From positions 124,001 to 188,000 of the forward strand of contig NC_016459.1 of NCBI RefSeq assembly GCF_000226115.1: DNA of 64,000 bases, given 5' to 3'. Positions 1-11,000 of the stretch are shown here, piece by piece. The position numbers and the translations under genes are program-made. The stretch is from Thermothielavioides terrestris NRRL 8126. Taxonomy: Eukaryota; Ascomycota; Sordariomycetes; Sordariales; Chaetomiaceae. The notes beneath the pieces were generated by a model. It ran no database searches, was not told the origin of the DNA, and worked only from the letters and a program-made list of their open reading frames with translations. Each line of letters opens with the position of its first letter. The first letter of the stretch is position 1.

Positions 1-3000
1 GAGCCGGCGCTGGTGGTGCTTAGCTACGTGATCAGTCTTGTCGGTGCCGCCTCCACGCTTGAGCTGATCAACCGCCGCACCTCACGGCGGGGCTACTACA
101 ACAAGTGCGTATCGTCTCGCACCGCGTCCTGCTGGTGTTCTCCTTGGTTAAGCGAACGGCCACGCTGACCTTGCCGAAGCCTCCTTCTCTTCGGCGCCTC
201 CATCACGATGGGAGGTGTCGCCATCTGGAGCATGGTACAATCGAACCCCCTTACGGTCCCTGACTGGCCTCCAGCCCGACTCTTGCTAACGCGTCGACGC
301 CTTCTCTTTCCTACAGCACTACATTGGCAATCGCGCAACGATCATGTTGGACGGCGAGCCCGAGCTCCAGATCTCCTATTCTGCCGGGTTCACGGTCGCC
401 TCCTTCTTCCTCCCCATCATCGTCTTGCTGGTCGCCTTCTTCGTGGTGACCGGTACCACAACCAGCCGCAGCAAGATCAGCTGGTGGCGTGTGGGCGTGT
501 GGGGCCTGCTCTCGGGGGGTGCCATCAGCGGCATGCACTACCTTGGCAACACCTCCATCAGCAACTATCGATGCGACTACGTCCCCTCGTTCGTGGCCGG
601 CTCCGTCGTCATCGCCGTCGTCGCCAGTACCGTCGCGCTGGCCCTCTTCTTCGTGTTCCGGAGCGCCTGGACCAACTCGTGGTGGAAGCGCATCGGATGC
701 GCCGTCGTGCTGGCTGGCGCCGTGTCGGGCATGCACTGGTGCGCAGTCATGGGCACCAGGTTCACCCTGATGCGCGTGAACTTGAACGCCGACACCAGCT
801 CCCGCAACACGACGGTTATCGTGACCGCCTGCCTGGTGGGCACTCTCGTCTTCTTCCTCGCTCCTACCGTGTCCAGTGCTGACTTTCCAACCTTCCGGTC
901 ATCAGTCGTTCGCGGCATGCTTGATCATGGCTGGGCTCGCCATCTACCAGGCTCGCGTGCACAAAGGCTATGCCAACAGGGCGCACAGGATCGCCTTGGC
1001 GGCAGCAGTCTTCGACGAGCGCGGGAGGGTCTTGGTCACCCCTGATGGCTTCCTGCCCAGCGAAGTGGTCACCAGCAAGTTCCTGCACAAGGTAAGCAGC
1101 ACAGTTCCCTGGTGGACGTCGGCTCGACAGGCGCGCTGACGTGGGGGTCTCACTTTCCCAGACACACAACGAAACCTTTTCCACGGCCCATCCGTTGTTT
1201 CACTGGCTTTTTCGGGCTTCTCGTAACTGGGCCACCCTATCCGGCCTGCTCGACAAGATGAAACTCCATCTAGCCCGGCTGCCTCACCACGGGCGCAGCA
1301 TGAGGACAGGCATAGACCTCGTCGACAGCGAGGGCCACGTCATTGACGACTACGACACCATATTCTGCGAACTCTTCTGTGTTGCCGCCTCCGCTCTCGC
1401 CAATCAGATGCACGAAACACTTGTCGACGTCGGCGTCCTCTGGGATGAGATCCTCGCGACAGGCGGGCACTCCGTGGCGGACTCCATCAGCCAGACGTCA
1501 ACGCCTACGCGCTCCCGCGGTTCCCTGCAGAGAATCAAGCATGACCTCAGCGATATGGTGGAGAAAGGGGTGGCGGCCAACATCCGCGGAGGCCACGGCC
1601 ATCTCATGTTTCTGGTCCGAAGGGTTGACAGCGGCCACGTCGACCACCTGGCCGCCGCCGGCTACTGCTTCGCCGAGCCCCGACAGGTCGCCCATATCAT
1701 CCGCTCCAAGATGCAGATCCGGACCGCGAAAGTGGAGGAGAAGCTGAGGGACATGGAGCGGTACGCCTGCGGAGCCATGTTGAAACCCGGTATCCACGTC
1801 GGCCTGTTCGCCGTCCGCACGCAGGTCCACCAGTCGGGCTTTGACGTCCTGGTTCGGCGGCTGGCCCGGAACATGCTGCCAAGCGTCCAACTGCCCCTGG
1901 ACCGGCTGGAACCCGGCCACACCGAGTTCCTGCGCAGGCTGGACGGCATGTCCATCGGCGCCCTGCTCCGGCGACTCGAGCATGCGAACGAGCTCCCGCC
2001 CCGGGATGCTCACTTCGCCGGGCTGCTCCTCGATGCGCTGCGGAATCTTCGGACTTCCGTCCAGCACCCCGTCTTCGATAGCGCCAAGCTCGCGACCAAG
2101 GTGTCGCAGGTTCCCTGCTCGCCGCCGGCCCACGAGACGCGGCCGTCGACGTGTTCGCTCATCGCCTTCACCATCATGATCCCCATCCACATCCGCGTCG
2201 ACTCCCCGACCTACGAGTTCATCCCCCTGCCCTTCTTCAAGACCCAGCAACTGGTCTACCAGAACTCCCCCCACAACGCCGCCTTCGCACGGTCAGTACA
2301 CCGCAGTATCGCGCCGGTGCTCGACTCGGCGTCGCCTCCAGGCAGCGCACTCCCGCCGAGCAGCCGGCTGCGAGAGTTGGTCACGATGCCGCGCGTCCTG
2401 CGCTTCCCGCGGTCCGGCCGGCTCTCGGCACTCGCCGCCCACCCGCCGAGCCAGCTGCGCCCGCGGCGCGGCGACGCCGTCAGGCTGGTGTCGCTCAGTC
2501 GCGAGCACATGGCGCTGACGCCCAGCGGCGGCGGCAGCGTCTCCTCCCTGCCGCTGTACGGCGGCGAGCCGCCGGACCACGCTGCTGCTGCTGCTGCTGC
2601 GGACCGCGAACCGCAGGCTCCGAGCGAGGTATCGTCCACAGACTCCGCCCCGGCGGCCGCGCGGAGACAACAGCAGCAGCCGCAGCCGCAGCAACAGCAG
2701 CACCCCACCAAAATGTCGTTCGGCGGTATCATGGTCTCGCAAGAAATCACCGTCGACGTGGAAGACGCGGCCGCCGCGGAACCGGTGCACGATGACATGC
2801 CCGAGATGCCCGCGGCGGCGCACCACCGACAGGACTCGTTCGGCAGCGGCGACGGCGCACACGTGTTGGCGCGCCATCAGAGTCAGGGTGAGCGGGCAGG
2901 CGCGCAGGGCGGAGCCGGCGGCGGCGGCCAGAACCCGCCGCCGCGCTACGAGCGGGCCATCGAGCTGAGGGAGGTCTCGACGGCCATGTGCCCGGGCGTG

Positions 3001-3096
3001 TCCAAGGTGGTGGTGAACAAGGAGGGTGATGATGCCGTGGAGACGTTTGTCGATGACCTATTTTCTGTTTGTATCAACGTCCCTAGACGGATGTAA
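1..3096 (+). CDS. MHYT-domain membrane signalling protein (5' end outside window)
   Basis: Membrane sensor protein of the MHYT family, a module thought to sense small ligands through metal-binding His/Met residues in transmembrane helices. The exons I read are 1-104, 180-234, 317-835, 906-1091 and 1162-3096. All junctions are GT-AG and keep one frame. Three copies of the family motif are visible: WSMHYIG (formed across the 235-316 intron), SGMHYLG and SGMHWCA, each in a hydrophobic helix; further helices lie in exons 3 and 4. A long cytoplasmic-type region follows (about 640 residues from exon 5), with Ala, Gln and Pro-rich low-complexity stretches near 2580-2710. The conserved-looking tail ends TFVDDLFSVCINVPRRM. 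The first base is already coding, so the start codon lies upstream. Family assignment is firm; the ligand is unknown. Confidence 0.85.
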
Positions 3097-5017
3097 TTCG
3101 GCGTGTACACTTCTTCTTGCGTACACATATTCATGTTGTTGAGCCACTGAGCTAAAAACTTTGGTTGCCCCATTCCTCGTTATTGGGACTTTAGCTCAGG
3201 GCCGTTATATTCTGACACATATATTACCTTGTCATGGCAGATGAACCGGTGCCTTTGATGTCGGGCGCTGAGGGGTTAAATTAGGATATCAACGTCGGAA
3301 CACTGCTGCCCTCCCCAATCGTTATCCCTGTGGTGTTGATGGTTCTGGTCAGCCAGCCAACGCCCGTGTTCACGTATGTGCAGTTTCATAGTCAAAGTTC
3401 CACATGGTTCCTCTAGACGGCAATTGACCTCTCTCTTGTATATTTGTCAAAGACACGGCAGCTTGGATGCTCGATGAGCAATGCACTGCCTGCTGGTTGG
3501 TGTAAGCACATGTCCAATCTCAGGCATGTTTTCCCGGATGCCCGTACTGGGTAATGAGACATTGCATCTCATGGTATGACAGCCTTGTGATGAGTGGTTG
3601 GTATGCTGAACACGCTACAAATGGACGCGCTTATGATGCCGCGTTCTAACAGCGAGCGATGCTCTGCGAGCCCCTTGTTCGCTGCCCTGGCACCCATGAT
3701 TTTGCGATGGTAGCTTCTTGACTGTGTTACCTCGGATGGTTGTCGCAATCGCGCGGATGACAGTCTGCCTGCGGTGACACACCTCAGCGTCTCGGCACGG
3801 GGTGTGCGTTTCCGGCCGTTGCCATCGTCTTACATCGAGGATGCCGGGCAAGACTCCGAACAACTCAATCAACTCAAATATCTGGCACCATTTGGTTTGA
3901 GTTGCCTAGATCGCGGTGATAGTGAAGTTGTTTATGATTGATTGATTGAATCAACGCAAATAATTGCAAATCGCCATATATATCCCTAACCCTGGCAGCC
4001 GGCCCCTCCTTTTTTCCTCCTTTTTCTGTGCCCCGCCTCCTTCGTCTATACTATACATCCTTCTTCTATACCCTGCCTGGCTTTCTAGCCCTAGAAGGCA
4101 CTCGCAATGGCTAAATTGCTTAAAATCGCAGTTAAGTCGAGAATGGCCAGTTTCGTTGTTTCTAACTAAGCAACTCCTGATATAATCCTAGGAAGTATAC
4201 TTCCTACATACTTACCTTCAGAGGTATATAGCTGGAGCTATAGCATACTTGCTAGGGTAGTTGGGTGGCTTAGGCTAATGCCGTTGTGATATAATACGTC
4301 TTTATCACCAGCTCCGTTTATATACCAAGCCTAGAAAGTGGGAAAGGCAGGGCGGTTGCTAGTAGCTGTGGTGGCTAGATGTATGGCTGGAGGCATCTTG
4401 GCGAGGGAACGGTCCTGGCAAATAGACAACCCAACCAACTCAAATCCTGGGCAATACTTGATTGCTAACTGGGGTGAATTGCGTTGAGTTGCGTTGAATT
4501 TGATTGAATTGAGTTAGATACATTGCCGGGATTGAAATGCAAGGGAAAGAGAAATAACTCGCGCCGAGCGTAAACTCGGCCAAAACTCAAAATCCCATTG
4601 CCCGAGGTTTACCACTGTTGTATTTTCGACTGAGTTTACGCTCGGTACCGACGTACCTATCGCTAAGCAGGCACAAGTAACGTCAAACTACCTTACCTCA
4701 CTCTTTGCCCCAAGGGAACGCATCATTGCACCACACCTGAATGTCTCCACACACACCTCTTCGAGCTACGACTCTGTCAAAAATAGAGCCAAACCCAACG
4801 GCTACAGTTGCATTGTAGCGCTCTGACACTCATCTTATACGTCACATGTCACCTTCTAGGTTTTGAGCTAGGAGGTGTGTGCGCCACGGAAGCTTATTTT
4901 GCAGACATAGTAAATAACCCCCCCGCATCCTCAGAGTCTCTCTCTTCCTTCTTAGCACCACCCACACCGCTATCAACTCCATCCTTTATCTTCGGGTACC
5001 TCGCAGTGGGGGCAGAC
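3097..5017. other. Intergenic region, no convincing gene
   Basis: About 1.9 kb between the MHYT stop and the likely F-box start. Only short ORFs without recognisable content occur. The middle part (about 3900-4560) is more AT-rich and has TTGAATTGA-type repetition near 4490-4515. A perfect 14-bp palindrome lies at 4191-4204 and an 82-bp inverted-repeat unit at 4564-4645. The 3' part should contain the F-box promoter. Confidence 0.6.
4564..4645. repeat. Short inverted repeat able to form a hairpin
   Basis: CCGAGCGTAAACTCGG at 4564-4579 is matched by its reverse complement at 4630-4645 in 15 of 16 positions, with a 50-bp loop between them. It could be a tiny MITE or a foldback remnant. No clear target-site duplication was seen. 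Confidence 0.55.
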
Positions 5018-6997
5018 ATGCAGCACAACGCGCCCGAGATGCTGGACACGCCAGAGCAGCCTCCCAACTCCACCGAGCTCATCGGACCCCTGCGCTTGTC
5101 CCAGGGCGGGCATGGAAGTAGCCCTCGCCTCGGTGACGATGAGGCAGCTTACATGAAGAACGTCGACGGTCCGAATGTTTCCGAGAACGGAGGTTTGAGC
5201 AAATCAGACACGCAGCGGGAGGCGCCGAATACCGGTCAAAAGCGAACCCGTAACTCTTCCCCATACCTGAGCGATGGCATCGACGAGCTGTCCCGGCCGC
5301 CCAAGAGACTCGGCGAGCGACGATGGATTATTCCAGCAACCGCGTCATCAACCCCCGGCAGCATCTCTTGGCAACGCTTTCCCACAGAGATCCGGCTTAG
5401 CATCCTGGAAGCCTTGCTGCAAACTGGGCCTAGTCTGGCCAGCTTCGCCACGGTGTCGCGGGAATGGCAGACCGTCATCGAGCGGCACAACTTTTCCCGG
5501 ATCAAGCTTACACCGGGGTCACGCCTTGCCGAGTTCGGTTCGATGGTGTTCCGTAACCGAGCTCTCGTACGTTACATATGGTTCTGCATCGAGCTAGATG
5601 CGTACGACTGTTCCGAATGCGAGCCTCAGTCCCGTGATCCAGAGACCTGGGGGTTCAGCGACGAGGACAATGTCCGGATCGTGAACGGATTCGAGGCCTT
5701 GTTCTCGACTCTCGGCACGTGGGAGCCGCGACCGAGCGGGGAAATGCTGCAGCTTGATATCAGCATCCACTCCCCGAGCGACTCGGAGCACTGGTTCAAA
5801 TATCTCACGTTTGAGCCCGATTTGCCTCCGGAAGAATGCGCACTTCCGTCAGCGGAGCAGCAGTCTGTGCTCATTCGATCTGAGCATGATGATCTCAGGC
5901 ATGGCTGGAGGGCTGGCCGTCAAGTCTCACTTCCGCCTTGGAAGGTGTTCCAGAAGGTGTTTGCCGAAATCATGATTGGTGGACCATTCAAGGATGAAGA
6001 ACAGGAGATGGAGTGGTGGCGCCAACTGCCGCTGGTCCCGGCCGTAACAAGCGTGCTTCTACGTCAACAGACCCGTCGGCGATGGAATCCCCAGGCACTG
6101 GCGCAGCTGTTCTCACGCTTCCCCAGGCTGCAGGAAATCCACTACGAGCCCTGGAGGGAATGGGATGCTACGCAAGACATTCTTACGGATCGATTGTTTC
6201 CAGAGCTTTTCCGGTCACTCGCTTCCAGCCAACAGCCGCTTGAGAGACTAGTCATCTTTGAGAACTTCTCACCAGACTACGCGGCGGCCGTCAACGAAGA
6301 GAGCTGGGTTCCTCCTGATTGGGCTCCTCCGCATTGGATCCCTCTGATTCGCCCCGCTCGATTTGAATTTTGCAGCCCTTCTCGGATCGCGAGCCCTGAT
6401 GTTAGCCACGCGGTCTGCTCCGCTAGCCTCAGACTCGAACAGCTGTCAGCTTCATTCATCGTGGAGGCCAGCCATTTTTTCGACTGCGCTAACAAACATA
6501 CATCGTGGGCATGGGCGAACCTGACTTCCGTCGCTCTGACTACGCAGCTACTCGTGCCAGGGGCAAGTTTGACGCGGATCGAGGAGATGCTTCGGGAAGC
6601 AGCCGCGACGGCCCTGAGGATGCTCAAGCTGGAGAACATGGAGATATGGAACGGACAAAAAGAGTTTGCCATGCTGTTTCGATACCAGCACCGGCGGCCT
6701 CATCCCCTGCCCGGAACACGGCGGTCCGCTGTGATAACATGGAAGGGAACATGGACGCGTGCCCAGCTCTCACGCTTGCGGCCTCCGGTGACGGACGCTT
6801 GGGAAGCAGTGGCAAGGCAACAGAACAGCAACGGAGTGACCACCGTCGAGGAGGTGCTGAGCGAAAGTGATGCCGCTGAGATCAAGTCACATGGCGATGC
6901 AATTCGCTACCTGGATCTTTCAAGTTCGGTGATTCGGCCCATATCATTGCGGCAGATTCAAATGGAGCAGATGATTCGCGACGGAGGCCATGATTAG
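5018..6997 (+). CDS. F-box domain protein
   Basis: Likely substrate-recruiting subunit of an SCF ubiquitin ligase. The frame is open from 4808 (729 aa), but I prefer the Met at 5018, giving 659 aa. The extra N-terminal 70 residues look like translated leader, and the basic-polar N-terminus of the shorter form is usual for this group. The F-box lies at about residues 118-162: WQRFPTEIRLSILEALL, then the core FATVSREWQTVIERHNFSRI, a typical fungal form. The C-terminal 450 residues contain leucine-rich, LRR-like stretches (for example RFPRLQEIHYEP and LRMLKLENMEIW) that would bind the substrate. No introns are needed. A nuclear-type basic stretch (KRTRNSS, RPPKRLGERR) precedes the F-box. The target is unknown. 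Confidence 0.8.
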   Translation: MQHNAPEMLDTPEQPPNSTELIGPLRLSQGGHGSSPRLGDDEAAYMKNVDGPNVSENGGLSKSDTQREAPNTGQKRTRNSSPYLSDGIDELSRPPKRLGERRWIIPATASSTPGSISWQRFPTEIRLSILEALLQTGPSLASFATVSREWQTVIERHNFSRIKLTPGSRLAEFGSMVFRNRALVRYIWFCIELDAYDCSECEPQSRDPETWGFSDEDNVRIVNGFEALFSTLGTWEPRPSGEMLQLDISIHSPSDSEHWFKYLTFEPDLPPEECALPSAEQQSVLIRSEHDDLRHGWRAGRQVSLPPWKVFQKVFAEIMIGGPFKDEEQEMEWWRQLPLVPAVTSVLLRQQTRRRWNPQALAQLFSRFPRLQEIHYEPWREWDATQDILTDRLFPELFRSLASSQQPLERLVIFENFSPDYAAAVNEESWVPPDWAPPHWIPLIRPARFEFCSPSRIASPDVSHAVCSASLRLEQLSASFIVEASHFFDCANKHTSWAWANLTSVALTTQLLVPGASLTRIEEMLREAAATALRMLKLENMEIWNGQKEFAMLFRYQHRRPHPLPGTRRSAVITWKGTWTRAQLSRLRPPVTDAWEAVARQQNSNGVTTVEEVLSESDAAEIKSHGDAIRYLDLSSSVIRPISLRQIQMEQMIRDGGHD

Positions 6998-7424
6998 GGG
7001 AAGGGGCGGCACATAAATCAACGGCCCGAAGCAACGGAAAAGGTTGGAAGGAAGCATTGTGATAATGTTCGGGCCCAGAAGGTTCAAGAGATCCAACGCG
7101 ATATTCATGAAAAATAAGCAATAGAAACTGAGGAGCAGAGAATAACGACATGGCTGGGGGGTGCTTCGAGCTTTGACTAGCTGCCCTGCTATGATGCAAG
7201 AAGTGCCATATCTCCTTCCTCAGAATCGCCCACAGTGCTCCAGAAGGGTGCAGTTGCTAACCGCCCCTCCCCCTCCCTTCCCGAAGGCTTCCCCGGTCGT
7301 TCCTCCCCCCTGGAGTGATTATCATCAGGACCTTCCTTGCCGTGCCTTCCTTGCCGTCTAACAAAGAATCAATATCAGACTTCGGCGCTTGTCCCTCATT
7401 TTCTTCCTCCTCCCTCCTCACAAC
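6998..7424. other. Intergenic region
   Basis: The F-box 3' flank and the leader of the next candidate gene. Pyrimidine-rich runs at 7261-7310 may be promoter or leader sequence. No other feature seen. Confidence 0.5.
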
Positions 7425-7600
7425 AGTAGCAGCAGCAGCATCACCAACAGCAGCAGCAGCAACAACAACAACAGCAGCAGCAGCAGCAGCAGCAGTAACA
7501 ACGACGGCAGCATGGAACAGCAGCAACACCAGCAGCAGCGACAACAACGGCGACGGCGACGGCAACGGCAACGGCAACAGCAACAGCAGCAACAGGAGCC
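7425..7600. repeat. CAG/CAA-type trinucleotide repeat tract
   Basis: Imperfect runs of AGC/CAG and AAC/CAA units, then CGG/CAA mixtures, over about 175 bp. In the frame of the Met at 7512 they encode Gln/Arg-rich residues. In other frames they give poly-Ser/Asn or poly-Ala. These shadow frames account for several open frames on both strands here. Confidence 0.8.
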
Positions 7601-7866
7601 AACGTATGTCTTCTCATTTGACCGCACCATCCATAGACATTTTTTATTTGAAGTTTCGAGCGACGCAAACTTCTTGGTTGGGATTGGACTGGCATTCTCG
7701 GGAGATGGATACCATCTCGCTAACCATCTGCGTCCACAGGCTCCGCCATTCGCTCCGCCCCGACGTAATCAAGGCCCGTGACACCCTCGCCGCTGCGAGC
7801 GCGGCTGCCGCCGACGCCGCGCTCGCCTCCCTGCGCGCCGCCGCGGCCGGCTCCCAGGCGGAGTAG
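7512..7866 (+). CDS. Small Gln/Arg-rich plus Ala-rich hypothetical protein
   Basis: Not recognised. Two exons are proposed: 7512-7603 (start Met, then Gln/Arg repeats) and 7740-7866. The 136-bp intron has a strong donor (GTATGT) and acceptor (TCCACAG), and the join is in frame, giving 72 residues. Exon 2 is rich in alanine with spaced Arg/Asp (for example ARDTLAAASAAAADAAL), compatible with a helix or coiled coil. It ends at a TAG (7864-7866). The same composition continues past that stop to a TGA ending at 7964 (EASDLAWRRALARQ onward), so the TAG may be a C-to-T mutation or part of a second short intron. Low-complexity coding makes this uncertain. Confidence 0.35.
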
Positions 7867-8239
7867 GAGGCCTCCGACCTGGCCTGGCGGCGCGCCCTCG
7901 CGCGCCAGTGTGCGTGTGAAGCCGCTTTCGCGGCCATCACCAAGGCCTCGCGGCCTTACTACTGAGCGGTAGGTTTTTTTTTTTTTTTTTTCGACATCAC
8001 ATTGCCTCAGCACACAAGCATTGCATCTATTTGCCGATGAAGCCTTCCGTCTCGAGTGAGCATGGTGGAGGTGCTGCCATCCAGTGGTGGTGAGCCCAGG
8101 ACGATGGTCGGGCACCTTTACGCGGTGTTCTGGATAAGTACGCCGGCTTGAGCAAGCCGACGGAAACTAAGACCCGGCCGATTTCTCCTAGTCGTTGGGT
8201 GTGATGGGCAAAAGCTCGTTTGTTGATCGTGCGCGGGAG
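7867..8239. other. Intergenic region with a T run
   Basis: Contains a continuation of the Ala-rich frame up to 7964, a T run at about 7974-7991, and no other recognisable feature. Confidence 0.5.
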
Positions 8240-8244
8240 GCTCC

Positions 8245-8471
8245 TGTTGAACCATTGCGCAGACTCAACAGGATGAAGGTATCACGATTCGGGCACGCCA
8301 CAGAAGATGCGATCAATTGTGGTGATGAAGATGTTGTATTGTAGAACACCGCAGAGGAGAGGGCGAAGGTTGGGCGGCAGTTGGGCGCCCGGTTTGAGTT
8401 TGGTGGATCCTCATCTCGGTGGGCCGGCCGGGGGCGCCGGGTCGGGCCGGCATTATGGCCTGGTTCAGACA
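8245..8471 (-). repeat. Solo LTR, copia family A
   Basis: A 227-bp relic of the LTR found at both ends of the copia A element, in reverse orientation. Shared blocks include GATCAAT..GTGGTG, TTGTATTGTAG, GGCGGCAGTTGGG and CTCATCTCGGTGGGCC. It begins TGTTGAACC and ends GTTCAGACA, matching the LTR termini. It is bounded by a perfect 5-bp target duplication GCTCC (8240-8244 and 8472-8476). No internal element remains, so it is a solo LTR formed by LTR-LTR recombination. It is diverged but GC-rich, not RIP-mutated. Confidence 0.85.
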
Positions 8472-8770
8472 GCTCCCTCTTGAATTCCCTGAATCTTGCT
8501 GTCCCGTTGATAAGGTCATGGCAGCGGCACATGCAGCTTGGCTGGTGTACGGCGGCATGATCAAGAAGACGACGAAGACGATGCAGGCATTCGCTGCCGA
8601 GCTGATCCAGAACCGTCACGAACACCCATCTGGCCGTCGCCACCTGTTCTGGAGGACCTTGATGAACGCCCAGGATCCCGAGACCGGCTAGGCGCTGACG
8701 GACTCGCAAGTGATCAACGAGATCGTCACCATGCAAGGCCGCCAGTCCAACCCACGTGCTGAAACAGAAC
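8472..8770 (+). pseudogene. Cytochrome P450 fragment, broken
   Basis: The frame starting near 8480 reads like the region just before the P450 I helix: an Arg/His-rich stretch (AAELIQNRHEHPSGRR), then LFWRTLMNAQDPETG, a stop, and ALTDSQVINEIVTMQ. Fungal P450s commonly have a DPETG..(L/F)T..E(L/V) pattern here, followed by the AG(S/T)DT motif. That motif, the heme Cys region and the N-terminus are not found. The in-frame TAG at 8689-8691 stands where a Gln (CAG) would suit the family, so a C-to-T change is likely. The fragment abuts the solo LTR target site. Assignment rests on a short pattern only. Confidence 0.45.
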
Positions 8771-9361
8771 GGCTGGCTCATTGTCCGGCCCAGGACTTCC
8801 ATGTCAAGCCCGTGTGGAGCCGTGGAGCCCTTGATGATCGTGGCAGAACTCCCCTACGTATTGACCTTGACCTTCGTCGCAGCGATTCCATCAACGAACG
8901 GCCAGCGAAATATGATTCCGGAAATAAGATGACTGTGTAAACGGCTGGAATATCTCTTTACTAGACGCTGCGTTACGCTAATGGGGAGCGAACGGGGTTT
9001 ATGGGGATGATTTCTCCTGCCGTTTGGCACTCGGGAAAGAGAGGAATGAGTTCGCTATTCTTGCGAACAGGACATTAACGGAGAAACCATGATCTCAGCG
9101 GTCCAATGTCTGCCCTGACAGCGCGTCATGTGTTCCTCCCACAGCCTTGTGGCGACTCCCCATATGCCTACCGTCCGCAACCCCGCTGTCACACTCCGTC
9201 TACTCAGCCCACTTCGTCTCACGAAAATTCTGCTTCCACACCTCACAGGTTGTCAGAAACCCTGACGATTTGACCCGGGCCTGCGTCACACCAGGTCCAC
9301 TCAGCCCATCTATTACGGCTTTCTTAGCATTTGACGAAACTCTGGCGACGCTCTCTTCCCA
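8771..9361. other. Intergenic region
   Basis: No gene recognised. It forms the upstream region of the small secreted protein; the proximal part is pyrimidine-rich. Confidence 0.5.
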
Positions 9362-9367
9362 TATAAA
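9362..9367 (+). promoter_or_regulatory. TATA box candidate
   Basis: TATAAA lies 140 bp before the ATG of the small secreted protein. A CT-rich stretch (about 9400-9440), typical of fungal transcription starts, follows. This arrangement suggests a strongly expressed gene. Confidence 0.55.
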
Positions 9368-9506
9368 GCCCGACTCCAAGGGGGCGGGCGCCTTGGAATC
9401 TTCCTTTTCTTTTCTCCATTCTCTCTCTTCCTGGGATTTCTGTCACGTCTGTTCTCTGGACGTCTCTTTTGCGCGTTTCAGTAAACGCCACACAAACAAA
9501 TTGAAA

Positions 9507-9794
9507 ATGAAGCTCGCTGCCTTCCTCGACTTTCTCGCCACGGCTGCGGCCGTCACCATCTCCCTGCCGTCGGGTGTCACTCTCCCGTCCGGCGTCACCC
9601 TCCCCTCCGGTGTCACGGTCGTCACTGCTGGTGCGACCACCAGCACCACCCCCGTCGTCAAGCGCCAGACCGCCGCCCTCTCGGCCCTCAGCGGCCTAAC
9701 CGTCCTCTCCGGCTTCACCCTCGCCACTCTGCAGCAGACCCCGGCCCCTGCGACTGCCACCCGCACCGCCCTAGCCGCGCCGACCCGCGCCTGA
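9507..9794 (+). CDS. Small secreted repeat protein with a Kex2-type site
   Basis: Predicted 95-residue secreted protein of unknown function. The N-terminus (MKLAAFLDFLATAAAVTIS) looks like a signal peptide. It is followed by three tandem LPSGVT units (residues 20-37), a Ser/Thr/Ala linker and a dibasic KR at residues 52-53, the usual Kex2 protease site. A second half has looser hydrophobic repeats (LSGLTVLSGFTL) and an Ala/Pro/Thr tail. There are no cysteines, so it is not a disulphide-stabilised effector. Although the frame is open from 9147, the ATG at 9507 has an AAAATG context and lies downstream of a TATA box and CT-rich leader. It could be a Kex2-processed repeat protein or a surface-active peptide. 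Confidence 0.6.
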   Translation: MKLAAFLDFLATAAAVTISLPSGVTLPSGVTLPSGVTVVTAGATTSTTPVVKRQTAALSALSGLTVLSGFTLATLQQTPAPATATRTALAAPTRA

Positions 9795-10995
9795 GCGGCT
9801 ACACCTTATTGGGGATGTTGGGACGCAGAAGGGTATAAATTTGGGTTTTGCTCGTCACATACGTGCCTACTCGAGAACGACCTCAAAGCAAAACCTTGCG
9901 GATAGCGCGCGGCGGGGCACAGGAAGTCTCTTGGCTTCTCGTCCGTTTGCGACCTTCGCTGGTTGTGGAGTCTCGGGATAGTTTGGAAAACCATCACAAC
10001 AACGACATGGGGACGTGGGCAGGGCAACGGAAATTGCGACACGAGAAGCCTCACCAGGAAATCCAACAAGACGATTGCTGTCGGCCTGGAAAGATTAGTC
10101 CTGGCTCATCTAGAATGCGATAGACCAATCTAAACTCGCGTGGTTTCAGCGACTGGGAGACAAAAAAAGCCTTTCTTTGCGCTCTGTGGACCTCAGGAGC
10201 ATCCTCAGCCTCCTCCTGTAATGATGATATAAGCTGGTGATGTAATTACGCCATACTCTCATCTCTTGGTTTATGACATCCACATGAAGTGGAAATACAT
10301 CGTGCAAAAATCTCGTTCCGAAGCAGCCCCTTATCCTCCCACCTGAGCGACCGAGACGGGTGCCCGGGTCACTGGAAGAAGATCGCTTGACTTCATCTGG
10401 CCTTTGACAAGTGATTCACTTATCTCAGCACTCACTGGATGTTCCGGCACGGAATCATGCGCTCATAATATTGCGGGTCCAAGGCTCCAAACCCAATGAT
10501 TTGGTCCTCTGTTGAGGTCTGATCTGTGAGTCTTCGCACCTCGTGGACCGTCGAAGCCGAGCTGGCTCCCACTGGTAGGTTCAGTCTGATTATGGATCAC
10601 ATGTTCGATTCTTAAATGTCAGCCTTGGTTCTCAGCCTAATCGGCGCTGGGACCACTGCGACAGAGGTTATCCCACGTGTTTGATGTTGTGACGTTTGGC
10701 CTGGAACAAAGCACCGCGTCCAATACGTATTAATTACGGACCGATAGTCCATCACCGAGACTGCCTTGCGCTTCCGTGGATATGATTATTGAGAGCAGAG
10801 GTGCCTGAAATTTGAGATGCTGTTGCTCCGTTTCTCAGGCAAGGTAGGGGAGCGATGTGCAGCCTTTCGTGGAAGACTTGCCGTTTCCTAGAAGGGCAAA
10901 GAAGCTGACATTGTATGTGCAAGGGCGGCCGCAAGTTTCTGAGCAATCGGAAGTTGTCCCTGTAATCCTCCAAACACCACTTCTCCACTTGTGTG
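9795..10995. other. Intergenic region, no convincing gene
   Basis: About 1.2 kb of single-copy-looking sequence between the small secreted protein and the transposon nest. ORFs are short and show no family pattern. The last bases (ACTAC, 10996-11000) are the left target duplication of the copia A element. Confidence 0.55.
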
Positions 10996-11000
10996 ACTAC

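Noticed and set aside
1498..2274. 258-aa open frame antisense to the MHYT gene
   Set aside because: Shadow of a GC-rich exon; the sense frame has spliced continuity and family motifs.
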